From: Candidatus Peregrinibacteria bacterium
GTDB taxonomy: Bacteria; Patescibacteriota; Gracilibacteria; UBA1369; UBA12463
Length of the DNA: 64,000 bases
Reading direction: 5' to 3'
Assembly (NCBI GenBank): GCA_026395555.1
Contig: JAPLYO010000016.1
Coordinates: 1 to 64,000, forward strand
A model generated the notes under the pieces. It made no database searches, was not told where the DNA came from, and saw nothing but the letters and a program-made list of their open reading frames with translations. Below are positions 14,543-23,690 of this stretch, in pieces. How positions within the stretch are numbered: position 1 is the first letter of the stretch; the number at the start of each line of letters is the position of its first letter. The position numbers and the translations under genes are program-made.

Positions 14543-16382
14543 TTATGCGTTGAATAAATCGGCAAAGGGAAAGGAGAAAATAAAAGTCTGGGCAACTCTC
14601 AGGAAACTTTTACCTCTTATGAAGGATGAAAAAAAGGATATATTCCTTGCGGGGTTTACCATGCTCATTAACTCAGGATTAACGCTTGTAGCTCCTGTTC
14701 TCATTGGTCATACCGTTGATACCTACATTCAGGAAAAAGACTTCCATGGTGTCTTGGTATACGCCTCCATCTTGCTCGGAATGTACATCCTCGCCATGAT
14801 TGCAAACTACTTCCAAACCCTCCTCATGGGCACGGTAGGCCAGCACGTATTATTCAATTTACGAAACAGCATTTTTGACAAAATCCAGTCTCTTCCGGTA
14901 GCATTTTTCAATCAGAATAAAACGGGTGATCTGATCTCTCGCATCAATAACGATACAGACAAAATTAATGAGTTCTTTTCTCGAAGTTTAATTCAGTTCG
15001 TCTCAAGTATCATCATGATTGTCGGTGCAGGAATCTTCATCATAAGTATTAATTGGGAACTCGGAATCGCCGCATTAATTCCAGCTTTTACCCTCCTCAT
15101 CTTCACTCGAATGATCTCGGCATGGATGAAGCGTACGAACGCAAAAAACCTCAAAAGCATCGGTGGAATGAGTGGAGAAATTGCGGAGAGCCTGGATCAT
15201 TTCAAGGTAATTGTCGCGTTCAATCGTCGCGATTATTTCCGCAAGAAATTCAGCATCGTTAATGAAGCGAATTATAGCAATGCGGTCAGCGCAGGTATCG
15301 CCAACAACACACTCACGCCAATGTACGGACTTGCTTCCGGTGCAGCGCAACTCATCGTTGTCGCCTATGGTATCTACTTAATATCGATCGGAAGTTTCAC
15401 GCTAGGGCTCTTGATTAGCTTCCTAACATACATCAGCAGACTCTACGATCCTCTCAGACAAATGGCTATGGTATGGTCGAACTTCCAGATGGCACTCGCT
15501 GCATGGGACCGTATTCATGATATTTTGATGCTAAAATCCAATCTCGTTGTCATGCCGTCTTCAGCACCGATTTTCAAGTTTTCCACAAAAACATCAAAAC
15601 TATTCGAGTTCAGCCCGACGCTTCTAGAGTTCAAAAACGTTCATTTCGGATATCCTGACGGGAAGAAAGTATTGCACGATATCAACTTCCGACTTGCTCG
15701 TGGAAAAACATACGCTCTCGTCGGACCGACGGGAGGAGGAAAAACCACGACAGCATCACTGATGGCACGTCTCTACGATCCCACGGAAGGAAAAGTACTC
15801 CTCAACGGAAAAGATATGAGAAGCTACGAAGCGAGTGAGCGCGCAAAGAGTATTGGATTTATTTTACAGGAACCATTCCTCTTTACCGGCATGGTGCGCG
15901 ATAATATTCTCTATGGAAACAAATCATACGATCGATATACCAACAAAGAATTAGAAAAGGCTATCGAAGATGCGGGATTGGGTGGACTTCTCAAGCGATT
16001 CAACGAAGGTCTTGAGACAAAAATATCAGCAAACGGCAATACGCTCAGTCTCGGCCAAAAACAGCTCATCGCCTTCATGCGAGCCGTACTGCGAGATCCT
16101 GAATTATTAATCCTCGACGAAGCAACGGCGAACATCGACACGATTACCGAGCAGCTTCTCGAAGATATCCTAAAAAAATTACCGGCAAAAACAACAAAGG
16201 TCATCATCGCTCATCGACTCAACACTATCGAAAATGCCGATGAGATATTCTTCATCAATGACGGAGAGGTCACGCTTGCCATAAAAGCCCTACCAAACAT
16301 CTCACCCTGCGTATCGGCATCACTACACATAACTCGATCATTTCTGACAACAGTGACCGCGAGCGATAACTTCACGACATAA
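14535..16382 (+). CDS. ABC exporter half-transporter, catalytic subunit (altered C-terminus)
   Basis: This subunit of about 615 residues pairs with the preceding one. The membrane domain is complete, including the coupling-helix region LPVAFFNQNKTGDLISRINN missing from its partner. Walker A GPTGGGKTT, Walker B LLILDEATANID with the catalytic Glu, and the switch His in IAHRLNTIE are intact. The signature is LSLGQKQ instead of LSGGQ, as expected if it completes the partner's degenerate site. After FFINDGEVTL the last 34 or so residues (KALPNISPCVSASL onward) do not look like an ABC tail and are antisense to the minus-strand gene at 16211-16642. The start at 14535 overlaps the upstream stop by 8 bp. 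Confidence 0.85.
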   Translation: MNNYALNKSAKGKEKIKVWATLRKLLPLMKDEKKDIFLAGFTMLINSGLTLVAPVLIGHTVDTYIQEKDFHGVLVYASILLGMYILAMIANYFQTLLMGTVGQHVLFNLRNSIFDKIQSLPVAFFNQNKTGDLISRINNDTDKINEFFSRSLIQFVSSIIMIVGAGIFIISINWELGIAALIPAFTLLIFTRMISAWMKRTNAKNLKSIGGMSGEIAESLDHFKVIVAFNRRDYFRKKFSIVNEANYSNAVSAGIANNTLTPMYGLASGAAQLIVVAYGIYLISIGSFTLGLLISFLTYISRLYDPLRQMAMVWSNFQMALAAWDRIHDILMLKSNLVVMPSSAPIFKFSTKTSKLFEFSPTLLEFKNVHFGYPDGKKVLHDINFRLARGKTYALVGPTGGGKTTTASLMARLYDPTEGKVLLNGKDMRSYEASERAKSIGFILQEPFLFTGMVRDNILYGNKSYDRYTNKELEKAIEDAGLGGLLKRFNEGLETKISANGNTLSLGQKQLIAFMRAVLRDPELLILDEATANIDTITEQLLEDILKKLPAKTTKVIIAHRLNTIENADEIFFINDGEVTLAIKALPNISPCVSASLHITRSFLTTVTASDNFTT

Positions 16383-16642
16383 AGTTCTTTTCGTTTTTCG
16401 CATAAAAATCTCGTCTCTCTTTCATGTCCAAGTATTCTGAACTCAGCTCCATCGGGAATCGACATGAGAAATTTTTCCATATCGTCTTCGTTGAAAGATG
16501 GAATTAGCTCGCGCACATATGAGTCGACGTTAAGCATCGTGATCATATCGGCCAAGGTATATTTTTCGCCGCCTCGGGGAAAGAGGTCTCGTCGGTGATA
16601 GTCGTCCTTATTAAAGGATGATGGACTTCCTAAGGAATTCAT
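16211..16642 (-). CDS. Hypothetical protein, 3' end overlapping the ABC exporter gene
   Basis: This 143-residue soluble protein was not recognised. The first 115 or so residues read as a normal protein (KYTLADMITMLNVDSYVREL, EDDMEKFLMSIPDGAEFRI). The last 25 (MASVTSPSLMKNISS onward) are simply the antisense of the ABC subunit's conserved HRLNTIENADEIFFI region. Both genes therefore seem to lack their natural 3' ends, as if a deletion had joined two convergent genes. Confidence 0.5.
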   Translation of the reverse strand: MNSLGSPSSFNKDDYHRRDLFPRGGEKYTLADMITMLNVDSYVRELIPSFNEDDMEKFLMSIPDGAEFRILGHERETRFLCEKRKELYVVKLSLAVTVVRNDRVMCSDADTQGEMFGRAFMASVTSPSLMKNISSAFSIVLSR

Positions 16643-16733
16643 AAGACATATTGATTATCAAGAATACACATTCTATGTAATTCTGAAGAAAAAGTCAATA
16701 CTGGTTCACGCAAAAATCAGCTTTGGAAATGCA

Positions 16734-19700
16734 TTACTTACCTGCTCGATACGATGGAACTTTCTTCAGAAGGGCAGACGGAAGCTCGGTAGCTCTAGCC
16801 GACTTGAAGTACTTCTTACGATACGTCGCATAAGGAAGAGGCCGCTTCTTGCCATTCTCGATGATGTAATAGAGGCCACGCCCCTCGAGCTTCAATATCA
16901 ACCCATTCACGAGATTAACCGTTGAGGCACCCAAAACGATACCATTCTGCGGTGGTGGAGCGGGGACAACGGGGGTTAGTACCGGCGCGACCACAGGAAC
17001 AACAGGAGCTACAACGGGTGGTGGAGGCGAGGCGACAGGAACTGAGACGGGAGTCGGAGCAGGTGCGGGAGCTGGAACAGGAGGCGGTGGAGGAGGCGCG
17101 GCAATAGTCCACGTAGCAGCAAGCGCGCTCGTGAGTGGAGTATAGTTTCCGAATGCATCACTGGCGATAACCTTGATGATATGTGAGCCAACTGCAAGCG
17201 AGCTCAGGGAGATAGGAGTGCCGGCAACTATTTCGGAACTGAACACGTCGGAGTCTTTTGCAAATTTATAGGCGGCTACATCACTGCCGACAACCGTAAT
17301 GGTAGCCGAAGTCGAGGTCGTCCCGTCGGCAGGCGTTCCGCTCAAGCTAAACGCCGGAGGAGTAGCGTCTACCGTCCACGAGTAGCTCGTCGCCGTCTCG
17401 ATAGGTTGAAAATTTCCAACATCGTCCTTCGCGATGAATTCAATTTTATGGGATCCATTACTCAGCGCGCTCGTCCCACTCAATACAAGTGGCGCACTCA
17501 CCGGAGTCTCAGGAGAAAAATCCTCCGTTCCTATTATCGCATCTAGTCGGATTTTCGCAACGATGGGGCTCGTAAACACCGTAAATGTATCGGTTTTCAC
17601 CGGTACACCGGTATTCCCCAGCGAGTCCTGGAATTGAGCAAAGACGTTCCTATCACCATCGGTAGAGCCACAGGCATTACTACCTGACTGAACATCGAAG
17701 GTCGTGATCGTGTCAGCAAAATCTATCGGATCAGAAAAATGAACTCCATCGCAAGAAAGTTGCACCTTCACCCCCGTCACGCCCACGCCGGCATCACTCA
17801 CCGTAAGGGCTAGAGATGGCGCCTTGGTCTTCATCGGACTCGATGTCGTCACGGCGATCGTCCCAACAGGCGCCGTAGCATCCACACTCCACGTCACTAC
17901 GGTTGGATGCAGCTGAACATTCCCGTGAATATCTTTTCCATACACCAAAAGTGTGTGCGCTCCATCTGACAGATCAGAGAGTGAGAGAGGCTTACTAACA
18001 TCAGAAAAATCCGTCAATACCGCACTATCAATCTTATAAGCATAACTAACCACTCCATCGCCCGCCACGGTTATCGTAGCTACTTTATCCTTCGTAAAAA
18101 CGCCAGATGCAGGCGTTCCGCTCAAGGTAGCAACAGAAGGTATAACATCATTTGAGGTAACAACCTCACTGTCAGCGATACCATTATTCACCATAAATCG
18201 TATACGAACATCAGACTGAATAGGTTTTGTTAATGCCTCCAAATCCGCATGATTCAAATCAACATAGAAGGCAAAAGAAGAAGGCGCAGGAGAAACTACC
18301 GACGAGGTCATATTCACACTCACACTCAGTGCGGCGGAAGCATCTCCATTGGTCGGAGCCACGAATGTCACTCCACCATCAACACTATACTCAAATTTCT
18401 TGAGGGTAACGGGTAAACCACCAATGGCATCCGTCAGGGTAAACGCAACTGCCAACTTGCCATTACCACTCACTCCGTCATCCTGCAGCATCGTACTGGT
18501 TATACCCGGAACGGTCGTTAAACCCTTCAGGGCATTATAGGCATTTATACGCTTACCGGTAGCAACCTTCCCTGACAGATGAGAATCAACATCCCCTGTC
18601 GCCAAAATATCATCGCGAACCTGCGCCATGGTTAAGTTCGCATCATATCCCCAAAGAAGCGCTGCCAATCCGGCTACATGCGGGCTGGCCATGGAGGTGC
18701 CACTAAAATACGCATAAGAACCTCCTGCAAAAAGCGAAGGAGGAACCGCTCCAAGAACGTGGACACCGGGCGCCCCAACATCTACGTTCGCCGCTCCATA
18801 ATTAGAAAAATCGGCGATATTATCCGTGGAGTCCGTCGCAGAAACCGCAATAATATTGTTCAAGGCGTAATTGGAGGGATAATTCGGAGTAGCAAGATCG
18901 TCGTTATTAGAGCCATTATTTCCGGCCGCCGCTACGAATAATCCGGGAAAATCATGAATCGCGTCGTACTCTGCCTGAGAAAAATTCAAACCTCCAAAAC
19001 TTGCATTCACTATCTTGGCACCATTTTGTTTGGCAAAGTTCAGTCCCTTGATCCAATCACTCGAACTCAAAAATCCATCTTTATCAGCAACCTTTATCGG
19101 CATCAGGGAAACACTCATGGCTACGCCGGTAACTCCGAGGTTATCATCCCCTTTTGCTCCGATGATACTAGCGACGTGCGTGCCGTGACCATGATCGTCA
19201 GTTGGATCGTTATCGTTCGCAGGGTCGCTGTCAGGACAACCGGTCTCAATAACGACACCATTATCATCCTTGCATCCACCGGCCTCACTGGAACCATTCC
19301 ACAAATTAGGAACAAGATCTGGATGCGTCAAATCCGCACCGGTATCTAAAACTCCCACTATCACGTTCGATCCCTTGGATATACTCCAAGCTTCTGGGGC
19401 ATCGATATCGACATCAGAAGCACTATGCAAGCTCCACTGATCCGCAAAAAAAGAATCATTAGGAATATACTGAGATGGCGTGGTGTCAAAAACTTTTCTC
19501 AAGTAATTCGGCACCACATACTCAACTCTCGAATCATCCTGAAGTCGATCGATTAACTGCTCGGTAGACTCGTTGGATTTCGAGGTAAGCAGCGTTACGT
19601 TTTGAGGAGTGATCGTATCTTCTTTCTTCAATCCCTCAGCAAAAACAAAAGAGCTCAGCGAAGCCTTACCACTCACCTGATCAATATCAATTTTCTTCTC

Positions 19701-19868
19701 TTTGAATTTAACCAAAACTTCTCCATCAACATGTGGCTCATCAATAATTACACTTGGAGATGCTACGACGCTTTGCAAATCCTGAGCCGCGACAGGTGCC
19801 ACCATCAATCCGATCAGAAACAAACCAGTCAGAGCGCGTTGTGCCGAAAACCTGTTCCTTATTTTCAT
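16734..19868 (-). CDS. Secreted subtilisin-like serine protease with Ig-like repeats
   Basis: This protein of about 1044 residues is an S8 protease. A signal peptide (RALTGLFLIGLMVAPVAA) is followed by an I9-like propeptide (EVLVKFKEKKIDI ... SRVEYVVPNYL). The catalytic domain has Asp175 in GVLDTGADLTHPDL, His228 in DDHGHGTHVASI, an oxyanion Asn in AAAGNNGSN and Ser392 in SGTSMASPHVAGLAALLW. About 500 residues of Ig-like beta repeats follow (several with SGTPA.G and WTVDATPP). A Pro/Val/Ala linker then leads to a short C-terminal domain (RGLYYIIENGKKRPLPYATY) that may serve surface attachment. ATG 19868 was chosen because it begins the signal peptide. Likely a large extracellular protease for nutrient acquisition or host-cell interaction. 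Confidence 0.92.
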   Translation of the reverse strand: MKIRNRFSAQRALTGLFLIGLMVAPVAAQDLQSVVASPSVIIDEPHVDGEVLVKFKEKKIDIDQVSGKASLSSFVFAEGLKKEDTITPQNVTLLTSKSNESTEQLIDRLQDDSRVEYVVPNYLRKVFDTTPSQYIPNDSFFADQWSLHSASDVDIDAPEAWSISKGSNVIVGVLDTGADLTHPDLVPNLWNGSSEAGGCKDDNGVVIETGCPDSDPANDNDPTDDHGHGTHVASIIGAKGDDNLGVTGVAMSVSLMPIKVADKDGFLSSSDWIKGLNFAKQNGAKIVNASFGGLNFSQAEYDAIHDFPGLFVAAAGNNGSNNDDLATPNYPSNYALNNIIAVSATDSTDNIADFSNYGAANVDVGAPGVHVLGAVPPSLFAGGSYAYFSGTSMASPHVAGLAALLWGYDANLTMAQVRDDILATGDVDSHLSGKVATGKRINAYNALKGLTTVPGITSTMLQDDGVSGNGKLAVAFTLTDAIGGLPVTLKKFEYSVDGGVTFVAPTNGDASAALSVSVNMTSSVVSPAPSSFAFYVDLNHADLEALTKPIQSDVRIRFMVNNGIADSEVVTSNDVIPSVATLSGTPASGVFTKDKVATITVAGDGVVSYAYKIDSAVLTDFSDVSKPLSLSDLSDGAHTLLVYGKDIHGNVQLHPTVVTWSVDATAPVGTIAVTTSSPMKTKAPSLALTVSDAGVGVTGVKVQLSCDGVHFSDPIDFADTITTFDVQSGSNACGSTDGDRNVFAQFQDSLGNTGVPVKTDTFTVFTSPIVAKIRLDAIIGTEDFSPETPVSAPLVLSGTSALSNGSHKIEFIAKDDVGNFQPIETATSYSWTVDATPPAFSLSGTPADGTTSTSATITVVGSDVAAYKFAKDSDVFSSEIVAGTPISLSSLAVGSHIIKVIASDAFGNYTPLTSALAATWTIAAPPPPPPVPAPAPAPTPVSVPVASPPPPVVAPVVPVVAPVLTPVVPAPPPQNGIVLGASTVNLVNGLILKLEGRGLYYIIENGKKRPLPYATYRKKYFKSARATELPSALLKKVPSYRAGK

Positions 19869-19897
19869 GGGGAAAATTAGAAAAACATTAGGGCATG

Positions 19898-19926
19898 ATA
19901 ATCCCATGATGCTGCCAAAAAGTCAA
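19898..19926 (-). promoter_or_regulatory. Promoter of the subtilase gene
   Basis: On the minus strand, TTGACT (19926-19921) and GATTAT (19903-19898) are 17 bp apart. Initiation near 19891 leaves a leader of about 23 nt. Confidence 0.6.
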
Positions 19927-19971
19927 CGAAACATCTCTCAGTAATTTCATATCATTACATAGAAATATTAG

Positions 19972-20001
19972 TTGACTTATGCAAGCAATAGGTCGTAGAA
20001 T
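19972..20001 (+). promoter_or_regulatory. Promoter of the aminotransferase-like gene
   Basis: TTGACT (19972-19977) and TAGAAT (19996-20001) have an 18-bp spacer. Initiation near 20008 gives a leader of about 36 nt, AT-rich and without a clear Shine-Dalgarno sequence. Confidence 0.55.
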
Positions 20002-20043
20002 CACGACTCGACATACGAAATCACGATAAATAAATTTAACTTT

Positions 20044-21786
20044 ATGGCAGAAGTATCACAAAAAAATGGACTCATGATAGAAAATGCAGAGATAAACGCG
20101 CCGACACAGCCAAATACGCGACTATTTGCTAAAAATGGCATAAGTCAAAGCGAACGAGGGTGGATATCCAAGGAAACAATTGCCCCAGAATTCAGAGACC
20201 GTCTAGTGCATCCAAACAGGAGAGAAAATGATGATGCGGTTTACTGTTACAAAAGCATAAATGGAGAATGGATACCGGAATTACGCACTGAAAATACTAA
20301 CGCAGCTATGCACCAACGAATTGAAGATGATCTCAACAACTCAGCTAATCAGGTAGCAGGCGTTCTTGCACGAGGTACGGATGGGAATGAACTTATGCGG
20401 AGATTTCGACCAAAACCAGCTCGAGGCCGTTCAGCATTCTCAACAATTGTCACGATGCATAGTGATATGAATGATCATTTTGGAAGAGCTCATCTTGGCA
20501 CTACAGATTCATTGCCTATACCAAATTCAACAAATTATACTCGTATCTCAGTTTTTAATGCTCTCAACGATAGAACCACTACTAGTGAAATTGTTCTCGA
20601 AACACTCAAGCCGGGAACTCGTGAAGATGATGAAAAATTTTCTATAGACTCAGTTATATTAAACCAACAAGAAATAGATTTTGAGGGTATCTCATCAGAT
20701 AATCAAACATTGGCATTCTATGATCCAATTCGGAAGAAATGGACCGTTCAAACAATTCCATTTGGAATAGTTGGTATGCATCCATACGATGCCAGAAATC
20801 ATTACATTAATGGATTTTTTACGGGAATTATCGCGTATGAAATTAATGGCAATGTATATGCATTTCGACTTGATGAACACATAAAGCGTGCTGTCAGGGA
20901 TGCAAAAAAAACGCAATTTCCATACGTAAGTGAAGACATGCTCTATGCCATGGCAAAAACGCAACTAACCGCTGACAAGCGATGGGTTCCAAATGCCTGT
21001 CTCAATATTGACGATCCCGACACCGGCAAGAAGGGTATCGGCAATCGCCATTACTTTAGAATTTTCGCCGCGCCAACTCACCTCGGTCCAAAAATCGCGA
21101 AACCTGGAAAATCACGGAACAAGATGATGGGAGCCATCGGTACCGCCGCAGGCCCATACAAGGACAAGGATATGCTCAATATCGTATTACGAGGTTCACG
21201 TCCCGTGAATCCCGTATTTGCTGCAAATAAATACTCAGGAAGTTATCAGGGTCCAATGGATGACCTTCAGCCATATTTGATGAATGGATACGATGAAGGC
21301 CTCTTCAGCGTCGACACAAATCAAACCGTAGAGGGTCGCCGACTCCAAGAAGGTTCAGGTTGTAATTATATCATAGTGAAGTGTGGAAAAGACGGACAAC
21401 AGCCAACAATGCTCATTCCGGATCCGAAGAATCATAGCGATCTTTTGCCTGGGATCACCTGCAAGTCCGTAGCAGAACTTGCCGAGTCATATGGATACAA
21501 CGTGCAATGGAAAGATGTTCAAGTTGAAGATATGGAAAATGCCGATGAGATTCTCGCAACCGGAACAGCCATGAGTGTTCGCGGTGTCAATAAAGTCGAT
21601 TGGGACACAGGAGAAAAAGACGAAAATGGTAATTCAAAAATGATAATGCAAACAATATTTGATCGTGGTAATCAAAAGACAATGGGAACAGTAGGTCAGC
21701 GTCTTTCGGACGACATGAAAAGAATTATGAGAGGTCAGCATCCAGATCCTAAATTTAATGCCTGGATGCAGAAAATAGAAAACTAG
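20044..21786 (+). CDS. Extended fold-type IV PLP aminotransferase-like protein (BCAT-like)
   Basis: The C-terminal 340 or so residues of this 580-residue protein match branched-chain aminotransferases. NGFFTGIIAYEINGNVYAFR corresponds to EGIRAY...FRLDEH, and LDEHIKRAVRDAKKTQFPY follows. Lys396 (AANKYSGSY) is the predicted PLP lysine. Glu436 lies in the hallmark QEGSGCNYIIVK. LLPGITCKSVAELAESYGY and ADEILATGTAMSVRGVNKV complete the PLP phosphate-binding region. IlvE enzymes have about 300 residues, whereas this protein has an extra N-terminal region of about 240 residues without a recognised domain, plus insertions near 350 and 525. The substrate is unknown. The gene stands alone behind its own promoter and shares a CTAG stop overlap with the next gene. 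Lys and EGSG retention suggests activity. Confidence 0.72.
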   Translation: MAEVSQKNGLMIENAEINAPTQPNTRLFAKNGISQSERGWISKETIAPEFRDRLVHPNRRENDDAVYCYKSINGEWIPELRTENTNAAMHQRIEDDLNNSANQVAGVLARGTDGNELMRRFRPKPARGRSAFSTIVTMHSDMNDHFGRAHLGTTDSLPIPNSTNYTRISVFNALNDRTTTSEIVLETLKPGTREDDEKFSIDSVILNQQEIDFEGISSDNQTLAFYDPIRKKWTVQTIPFGIVGMHPYDARNHYINGFFTGIIAYEINGNVYAFRLDEHIKRAVRDAKKTQFPYVSEDMLYAMAKTQLTADKRWVPNACLNIDDPDTGKKGIGNRHYFRIFAAPTHLGPKIAKPGKSRNKMMGAIGTAAGPYKDKDMLNIVLRGSRPVNPVFAANKYSGSYQGPMDDLQPYLMNGYDEGLFSVDTNQTVEGRRLQEGSGCNYIIVKCGKDGQQPTMLIPDPKNHSDLLPGITCKSVAELAESYGYNVQWKDVQVEDMENADEILATGTAMSVRGVNKVDWDTGEKDENGNSKMIMQTIFDRGNQKTMGTVGQRLSDDMKRIMRGQHPDPKFNAWMQKIEN

Positions 21787-22595
21787 AAGAGAGTGATAGT
21801 CGAGACTAAAATGATAAAGGTCCCAATAGTATAAAACGTGAGGCGTCGGTCACGATAATGTTGTAGCCAGAAGTATCGAAAGGTAATGTGTGCGAGAAGG
21901 AAAAGTATAGCGTAGAAATATATATGAGCCACGAGCTCAAGTCCACTCATAGGTGATGCGCTATTAGAGGCGACACCATAGTCATCCGTATATCCTCCGT
22001 CCGAGTCGGAAATAGCTGCCGCGCGACCCTGCTTAGCAAGTGACATTCCTCGAACAGGACTTGCAAATGGTCGTCCAAACATCTGAACCACAATCGTGGT
22101 CTGGGCTCCTTGATATATACCATGAGACGTGCCGACACCAATTTCTGTAAATCGCTTACTCAAGAGGTTATCTCGATGTGCCGTACTCTGCATCCAACTC
22201 TCCACTACGCGCTCGGCCGAGTCATACTGCATCGCTAAATTTTCACCGGCATAGAGAAAATAATACTTCTGCGTATTCATAAAGTTCCATGGAGTTTTTC
22301 CATCGGGAGTCGTATGGGAAAAATACTGATTCCTCAACATATCATCTGCCTTTTCTTGCGCAGCCGCCTGTAATTTGAAAGAAACGGTTAAAGGGTTCAC
22401 CTTATCAATCTCCCGTGCATGATTCGTCAACTCAACAATTTTTTCACTGGAAATAACACTCGTAAATACATCGCTCAGCTGAAAGGTAGAGGCCAAAAAA
22501 CCTCCCGCAGGAAGCATCGAAACAATGAGCGTTAATTTAAGGGTGAGAAGTCCGAGCGCAACAGCGGTATATTTTTTAGAAAAAGCCTTCATCAT
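21783..22595 (-). CDS. CAP/SCP-domain secreted membrane protein
   Basis: This 270-residue protein belongs to the CAP (PR-1/SCP) superfamily. A hydrophobic N-terminus (LGLLTLKLTLIVSMLPAGG) acts as signal or anchor. The CAP core includes LQAAAQEKADDML, YFSHTTPDGKTPWNF with the conserved His, AGENLAM and VVESWMQSTAHRDNLL with the second His. Two hydrophobic segments end the protein (HIYFYAILFLLAHITFRYF and TIGTFIILVSTITLF). Bacterial CAP proteins are extracellular and of largely unknown activity. Its stop overlaps the convergent aminotransferase-like stop (CTAG). Confidence 0.88.
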   Translation of the reverse strand: MMKAFSKKYTAVALGLLTLKLTLIVSMLPAGGFLASTFQLSDVFTSVISSEKIVELTNHAREIDKVNPLTVSFKLQAAAQEKADDMLRNQYFSHTTPDGKTPWNFMNTQKYYFLYAGENLAMQYDSAERVVESWMQSTAHRDNLLSKRFTEIGVGTSHGIYQGAQTTIVVQMFGRPFASPVRGMSLAKQGRAAAISDSDGGYTDDYGVASNSASPMSGLELVAHIYFYAILFLLAHITFRYFWLQHYRDRRLTFYTIGTFIILVSTITLF

Positions 22596-22662
22596 GCAGT
22601 GTTTGTGTTTGTTGGATTCTATCGCTTCAATAGAACATTATAACACATACAAAGCTAAATGT

Positions 22663-23631
22663 CTATAGCCCAGCTTGATGCATCTCAATGATGAACTTTG
22701 CACCACGCTGACCTGGATTAGCCTTACTAGGCAAGCCTCCATGCGGCTCGCACTCGATGGTCGCCTCGCTCGGAGCCAGTCGCTCTCTCGCCGCCCCCAA
22801 ACCAATCCCCGTACTTCCGGACCCGGAAACACCAAGCTCAAAAATCCTAGGAGCAATATCATCCGCCACACCCTTACCGTCATCAGAAATAGTTAATCGC
22901 ACCCGACCACCCTCGATCTGCTCAGAATCCACATCTACCTCGCCCGCCCCACCTCGACCCAAAGCATTCTTAAAAATATTCACAAGTAGTACACCAAAAA
23001 TACCCTCATGCATTTGAACAGAAAAATCATGGGGCAAATGAACAATAGGCATCCTACCGCTGCGACCAACCGCATAAAAAATAGCATGCTGAATAAATGG
23101 CTCCAAGGAAACAGCCGACGGAGCAACCAAAGAAGGGTCAACCCAAAACTCCATACTCTTCACGAAACATCCAATAAACCACTCAGCATCCTGAACGGTA
23201 GAATACAAATTAGCCACAGAAGGATAAAGACCTGGATCATCAGGGCACTCATTCAAAAGCCTAAAATAGCTTAAAAGAGTACTCAATGGACCCATAAAGT
23301 CATGGCGAAGAAATTGAGCTAAGAAAGGATTTTTCGATTGCAGCCGACTTGACTGAAGAAATGAATAAACCTCAAGAACCTCAGCCAAAGATGAATCAAT
23401 AATATCAGCTGATGCTACATCAGCCTGCGACAAAGCCACGCCCGAAGCACGCGTATGAAACATACCCCTCAGGCGGGTCAGTTCACTCGTATGAAGAAGG
23501 GCAAGGACAGAGGTAATATGAGTTTCAATCTCGGAGTACTCATCGGGAGAAATATGTGGGAGAGAATTTTTGGATGATGCTACATCTGCCGAAGTTGTAG
23601 GACCCGTGGAAGCATTAAGCATAGGGATCAT
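22663..23631 (-). CDS. Soluble sensor histidine kinase (orphan)
   Basis: This protein of about 322 residues has no membrane helix or recognised sensor domain. A phospho-acceptor region contains FLRHDFMGPLSTLLSYFRLL, with the His of the H-box. The C-terminal HATPase domain shows the N box VNIFKNAL, G1 box ISDDGKGVADD and G2 box GSGSTGIGLGAARERL. No response regulator is adjacent. The gene is divergent from the Rrf2/Suf operon, so both promoters share a short region. A purine-rich stretch precedes ATG 23631; an in-frame TTG at 23640 is an alternative. Confidence 0.82.
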   Translation of the reverse strand: MIPMLNASTGPTTSADVASSKNSLPHISPDEYSEIETHITSVLALLHTSELTRLRGMFHTRASGVALSQADVASADIIDSSLAEVLEVYSFLQSSRLQSKNPFLAQFLRHDFMGPLSTLLSYFRLLNECPDDPGLYPSVANLYSTVQDAEWFIGCFVKSMEFWVDPSLVAPSAVSLEPFIQHAIFYAVGRSGRMPIVHLPHDFSVQMHEGIFGVLLVNIFKNALGRGGAGEVDVDSEQIEGGRVRLTISDDGKGVADDIAPRIFELGVSGSGSTGIGLGAARERLAPSEATIECEPHGGLPSKANPGQRGAKFIIEMHQAGL

Positions 23632-23648
23632 TATAACCAAATCCTCTC

Positions 23649-23677
23649 TTGACTACAAGAAGCCATTTTGGGATACT
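23649..23677 (+). promoter_or_regulatory. Promoter of the Suf operon
   Basis: TTGACT (23649-23654) and GATACT (23672-23677) are separated by 17 bp. Initiation is expected near 23684, just before the palindromic operator. Confidence 0.65.
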
Positions 23678-23690
23678 ACACACGCCGAGC

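Noticed and set aside
16915-17197. Several long overlapping open frames on both strands
   Set aside because: They are shadows of the Pro/Val/Ala-rich linker of the subtilase, whose GC-rich repeats remove stops in other frames.
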